Source of the DNA: CAZAFL01 sp964484465
Lineage (GTDB): Bacteria > Bacteroidota > Ignavibacteria > UBA10030 > SZUA-254
Assembly: GCA_964484465.1 (NCBI GenBank)
Contig: CAZAFL010000003.1
Span: forward strand, 1-64,000
Length of the DNA stretch: 64,000 nucleotides
Reading direction: 5' to 3'
Every line of letters begins with the position of its first letter. Within the stretch, counting starts at the first letter, position 1. The translations under genes were made by a program, and so were the position numbers. Below are positions 63,101 to 64,000 of the stretch, one piece after another. Below the pieces are notes generated by a model. It made no database searches. It worked only from the letters and a program-made list of their open reading frames with translations, and was not told the DNA's origin.

Positions 63101-64000
63101 CTTCAATATGAATGTGCTTGAACCTTTCTTGCCGGAGTTCGAAAACCTTACCGGAAATATTGTTTGCGACATGACAATCACCGGGACTCCGCAACGTCCG
63201 CAGTACCTTGGTTCATTGTCTATTACTGATGCCCGTTTTATTTTTGTGCCGAATAATGTTTCATACACCGTTGCCGGTACATTTGAGCCATCAGGAGACA
63301 GTATAACGCTGAAAAACTTCTTCATCCGCAATGTCCCCGAAGACCGGGTAAACGGCGAAGCTCGTGTTACGGGCGGCATCACGATAAGAGACTTCCGGAT
63401 TCATAATTTTAACCTGTGGCTGTACGGTCAATTATTATTTATGAATGATGCCACCAGAAAGCCTATTCCGACAATGTATGGCCCTCTATTTGCCGCAATG
63501 GGCCCCGATGGGCTTCATCTCACTGGAACATTCGACCGCCCCTTTCTTTCCGGAAACCTGTTTGTCCGGGATGCCAATCTCACGTTTCCACCGACCAAAG
63601 AAGGGTTGGGCGGTCGGTCCGGCGTCAAACTCGTCTACATCGTTGTCGATGATACGTCAAAACCAAAACAGGGTCAATCTCCTTTTAGCGAACGCTTTTA
63701 TGCTCTGCATGACACTGTTACTCAGGTTGTTGTAAAACAACGAGCCCCGTCAGACCTATCCTTGATCGACCGGCTGCGGTACGACGTGAATATCGAAACA
63801 CAGGGCCCCACAAGAATTCGCATGATATTTACTCCAAGTACGAACGAAGAGCTTTATGCGGAACTCGAAGGAAAAGTCAACGCCATCAATTACACAGGCA
63901 CACCTAATATTTATGGAGAAATTACTATCTCCCCCAATTCATACTACAATTTTTTCAAGAAATTTGATGCTACGGGAACGTTGAAATTTACAGGACAATG
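60141..64000 (+). CDS. tamB: TamB/AsmA-family inner-membrane protein, 5' part
   Basis: The frame is open from an ATG at 60141 to the window edge, giving 1286 residues without a stop. An N-terminal membrane segment (FFGYAIGVVLILLMLVAGF) is followed by NGSLALGTIRGNFVTGFVID, the typical TamB opening, and a long beta-rich stretch characteristic of the DUF490/AsmA-like fold (repeated LxLxGxFxxxG patterns such as GLYIGS-like strands). TamB bridges the membranes to move lipids or assemble barrels. The far C-terminal part is missing. It follows rfaE2 by 16 bases, so it is in the same unit as LPS heptose synthesis. Confidence 0.88.
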   Translation, partial: MTKLKRILKFFGYAIGVVLILLMLVAGFTQTGFFKDRLRVILVSQLTSHLNGSLALGTIRGNFVTGFVIDSVAVYYGDELFLTTSRITCQYEAMSLVKKSIHVKNIIVEQPRIYLLRANNGEWNFKKLLKPVEKTSEGGPVQAVTLDNLELKNGLVAVMDSTSPVSSQDKNQSGQYIDYHRFTVRDLNLKLSAAMTQNGYVAHVTHASFYSTQPKFELTHFTGTFILNKTELSLKDLVLQTGHSYMEMDGKLGGSNFLELPTLQGLVNDSLLLHLTARNLDFAELKSFIHPVSFLEGSAIVNLDAAGTFGDFSIQRLNIQTYRSTLKISGRVQHLHQPRNLSLDVYLGDSKIDMSDPVKLLPTFNLPDFNDSGETSLYAHYVGKPLNFKSNVSLQGKFGKVELDGHLDIEHHLPKYDLSFKTERLNLIPLIRQHQLLTGLSSTGELKGEGTSLDNIDAHLKMTIDSAKTQDFTIGNSEIQITASPHILEGTAHLASGKTKVHLASNVDFSDAQSPKFTSDITMSSFDLSKILMDQKYNTDLNLEAKVSGSGRNIDNLNGNMEISLFQSTIRQYEFSPETITLSVNQRDVSNKRIQFQSSIADIDLRGKFDLDVAELTLRQQLTTLIHAIVKHASLGDTIQIANEKNAKKILQHPLEERQLDFQYSFNFKDLEPISGIINETPFNMQCQFGGHVQGNEQLLSMDGKGTIDELYIGSIQKGLLVRGGTVEVHVRDISPEQTLQQLSARVDLTMQSCITKSLTFDSVQAMVRYQNNKNTFSFSSILDSTYAVSLTGNSATQPRTYAVDFDKIAIAFGPYLWTNEDDVQLRINKDGVRIMHALMKHDSESVSLMGLVADTGSSDLTVALRKFPLKVLHTLIRGAKSTRRTQDLDGVVSADAHIGGSITSPIINLRAVADGIMYRKSSIGSATARVEYAEKLATVDLTIKPSTTDSLTGLIIKGRIPIDLALSGVQERFPDQEQHIRIYSEHFNMNVLEPFLPEFENLTGNIVCDMTITGTPQRPQYLGSLSITDARFIFVPNNVSYTVAGTFEPSGDSITLKNFFIRNVPEDRVNGEARVTGGITIRDFRIHNFNLWLYGQLLFMNDATRKPIPTMYGPLFAAMGPDGLHLTGTFDRPFLSGNLFVRDANLTFPPTKEGLGGRSGVKLVYIVVDDTSKPKQGQSPFSERFYALHDTVTQVVVKQRAPSDLSLIDRLRYDVNIETQGPTRIRMIFTPSTNEELYAELEGKVNAINYTGTPNIYGEITISPNSYYNFFKKFDATGTLKFTGQ

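Overview
The window looks like chromosomal DNA from the Bacteroidota/Ignavibacteria-Chlorobi side of the tree. Four predicted secreted proteins end in a type IX secretion (T9SS) sorting domain or a close relative; three of these carry the NYPNPFNPST-type signature common in Ignavibacteria. PorV/PorQ-like outer-membrane proteins, Asp-box (BNR) repeat proteins and lipoproteins are numerous, Shine-Dalgarno sites are often weak, and there is an ADP-heptose route for lipopolysaccharide. The lineage is inferred from protein style, not from a marker gene. No prophage, insertion sequence, CRISPR array or rRNA was seen. Layout, 1-12.3 kb: the end of a TPR protein, a YceH-like regulator, truA, an FKBP lipoprotein, a large Asp-box protein, a CPBP protease with a methyltransferase, a thioesterase, two lipoproteins, and a SpoIIE-type phosphatase followed by a HerA-like ATPase. 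12.3-30.4 kb, mostly minus strand: two large T9SS cargo proteins that share an N-terminal half, a catalytic/non-catalytic M16 peptidase pair, and an apparent transcription unit M16 peptidase - alanine aminotransferase - nuoG - nuoH - nuoI, then uridine kinase. 30.5-35.5 kb: a glycosyltransferase, an AAA+ regulator of the sigma-54 family that has lost its GAFTGA loop, a polytopic membrane protein, and, transcribed divergently, a 92-residue secreted peptide precursor made of four identical 13-residue repeats, followed by a site-2 protease. 35.7-41 kb: a lipoprotein, a secreted Asp-box protein, two PorV/PorQ-like proteins and a thioredoxin-like protein. 41-47.2 kb, minus strand: glycosyltransferase 9, nth, lysC, a 44-residue membrane protein, a PAS-PAS-GAF protein, a ferredoxin, an AhpD-like protein and tRNA-Ala(GGC). 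47.5-54.6 kb: a 5'-nucleotidase, a DUF4013 membrane protein, a cytochrome-like lipoprotein and nuoF-E-D-C-B-A on the minus strand. 54.7-64 kb: a third T9SS cargo protein, a TrmH-type methyltransferase, and rfaE1-rfaE2-tamB running off the end. How the genes fit together: NuoA-F and NuoG-I together would supply the NADH-binding, quinone-module and peripheral parts of respiratory complex I, but the membrane pump subunits J-N are absent here and must lie elsewhere. rfaE1/rfaE2, the GT9 enzyme and TamB belong to outer-membrane and LPS construction. The T9SS cargo and PorV-like proteins belong to protein export. The most unusual locus is the repeat-peptide gene at about 34.1 kb with its divergent membrane protein and regulator. 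The repeat units differ by many synonymous changes and no amino-acid changes, which points to selection on the 13-residue peptide. Apart from the intergenic regions described below, no stretch longer than 300 bases lacks a gene.
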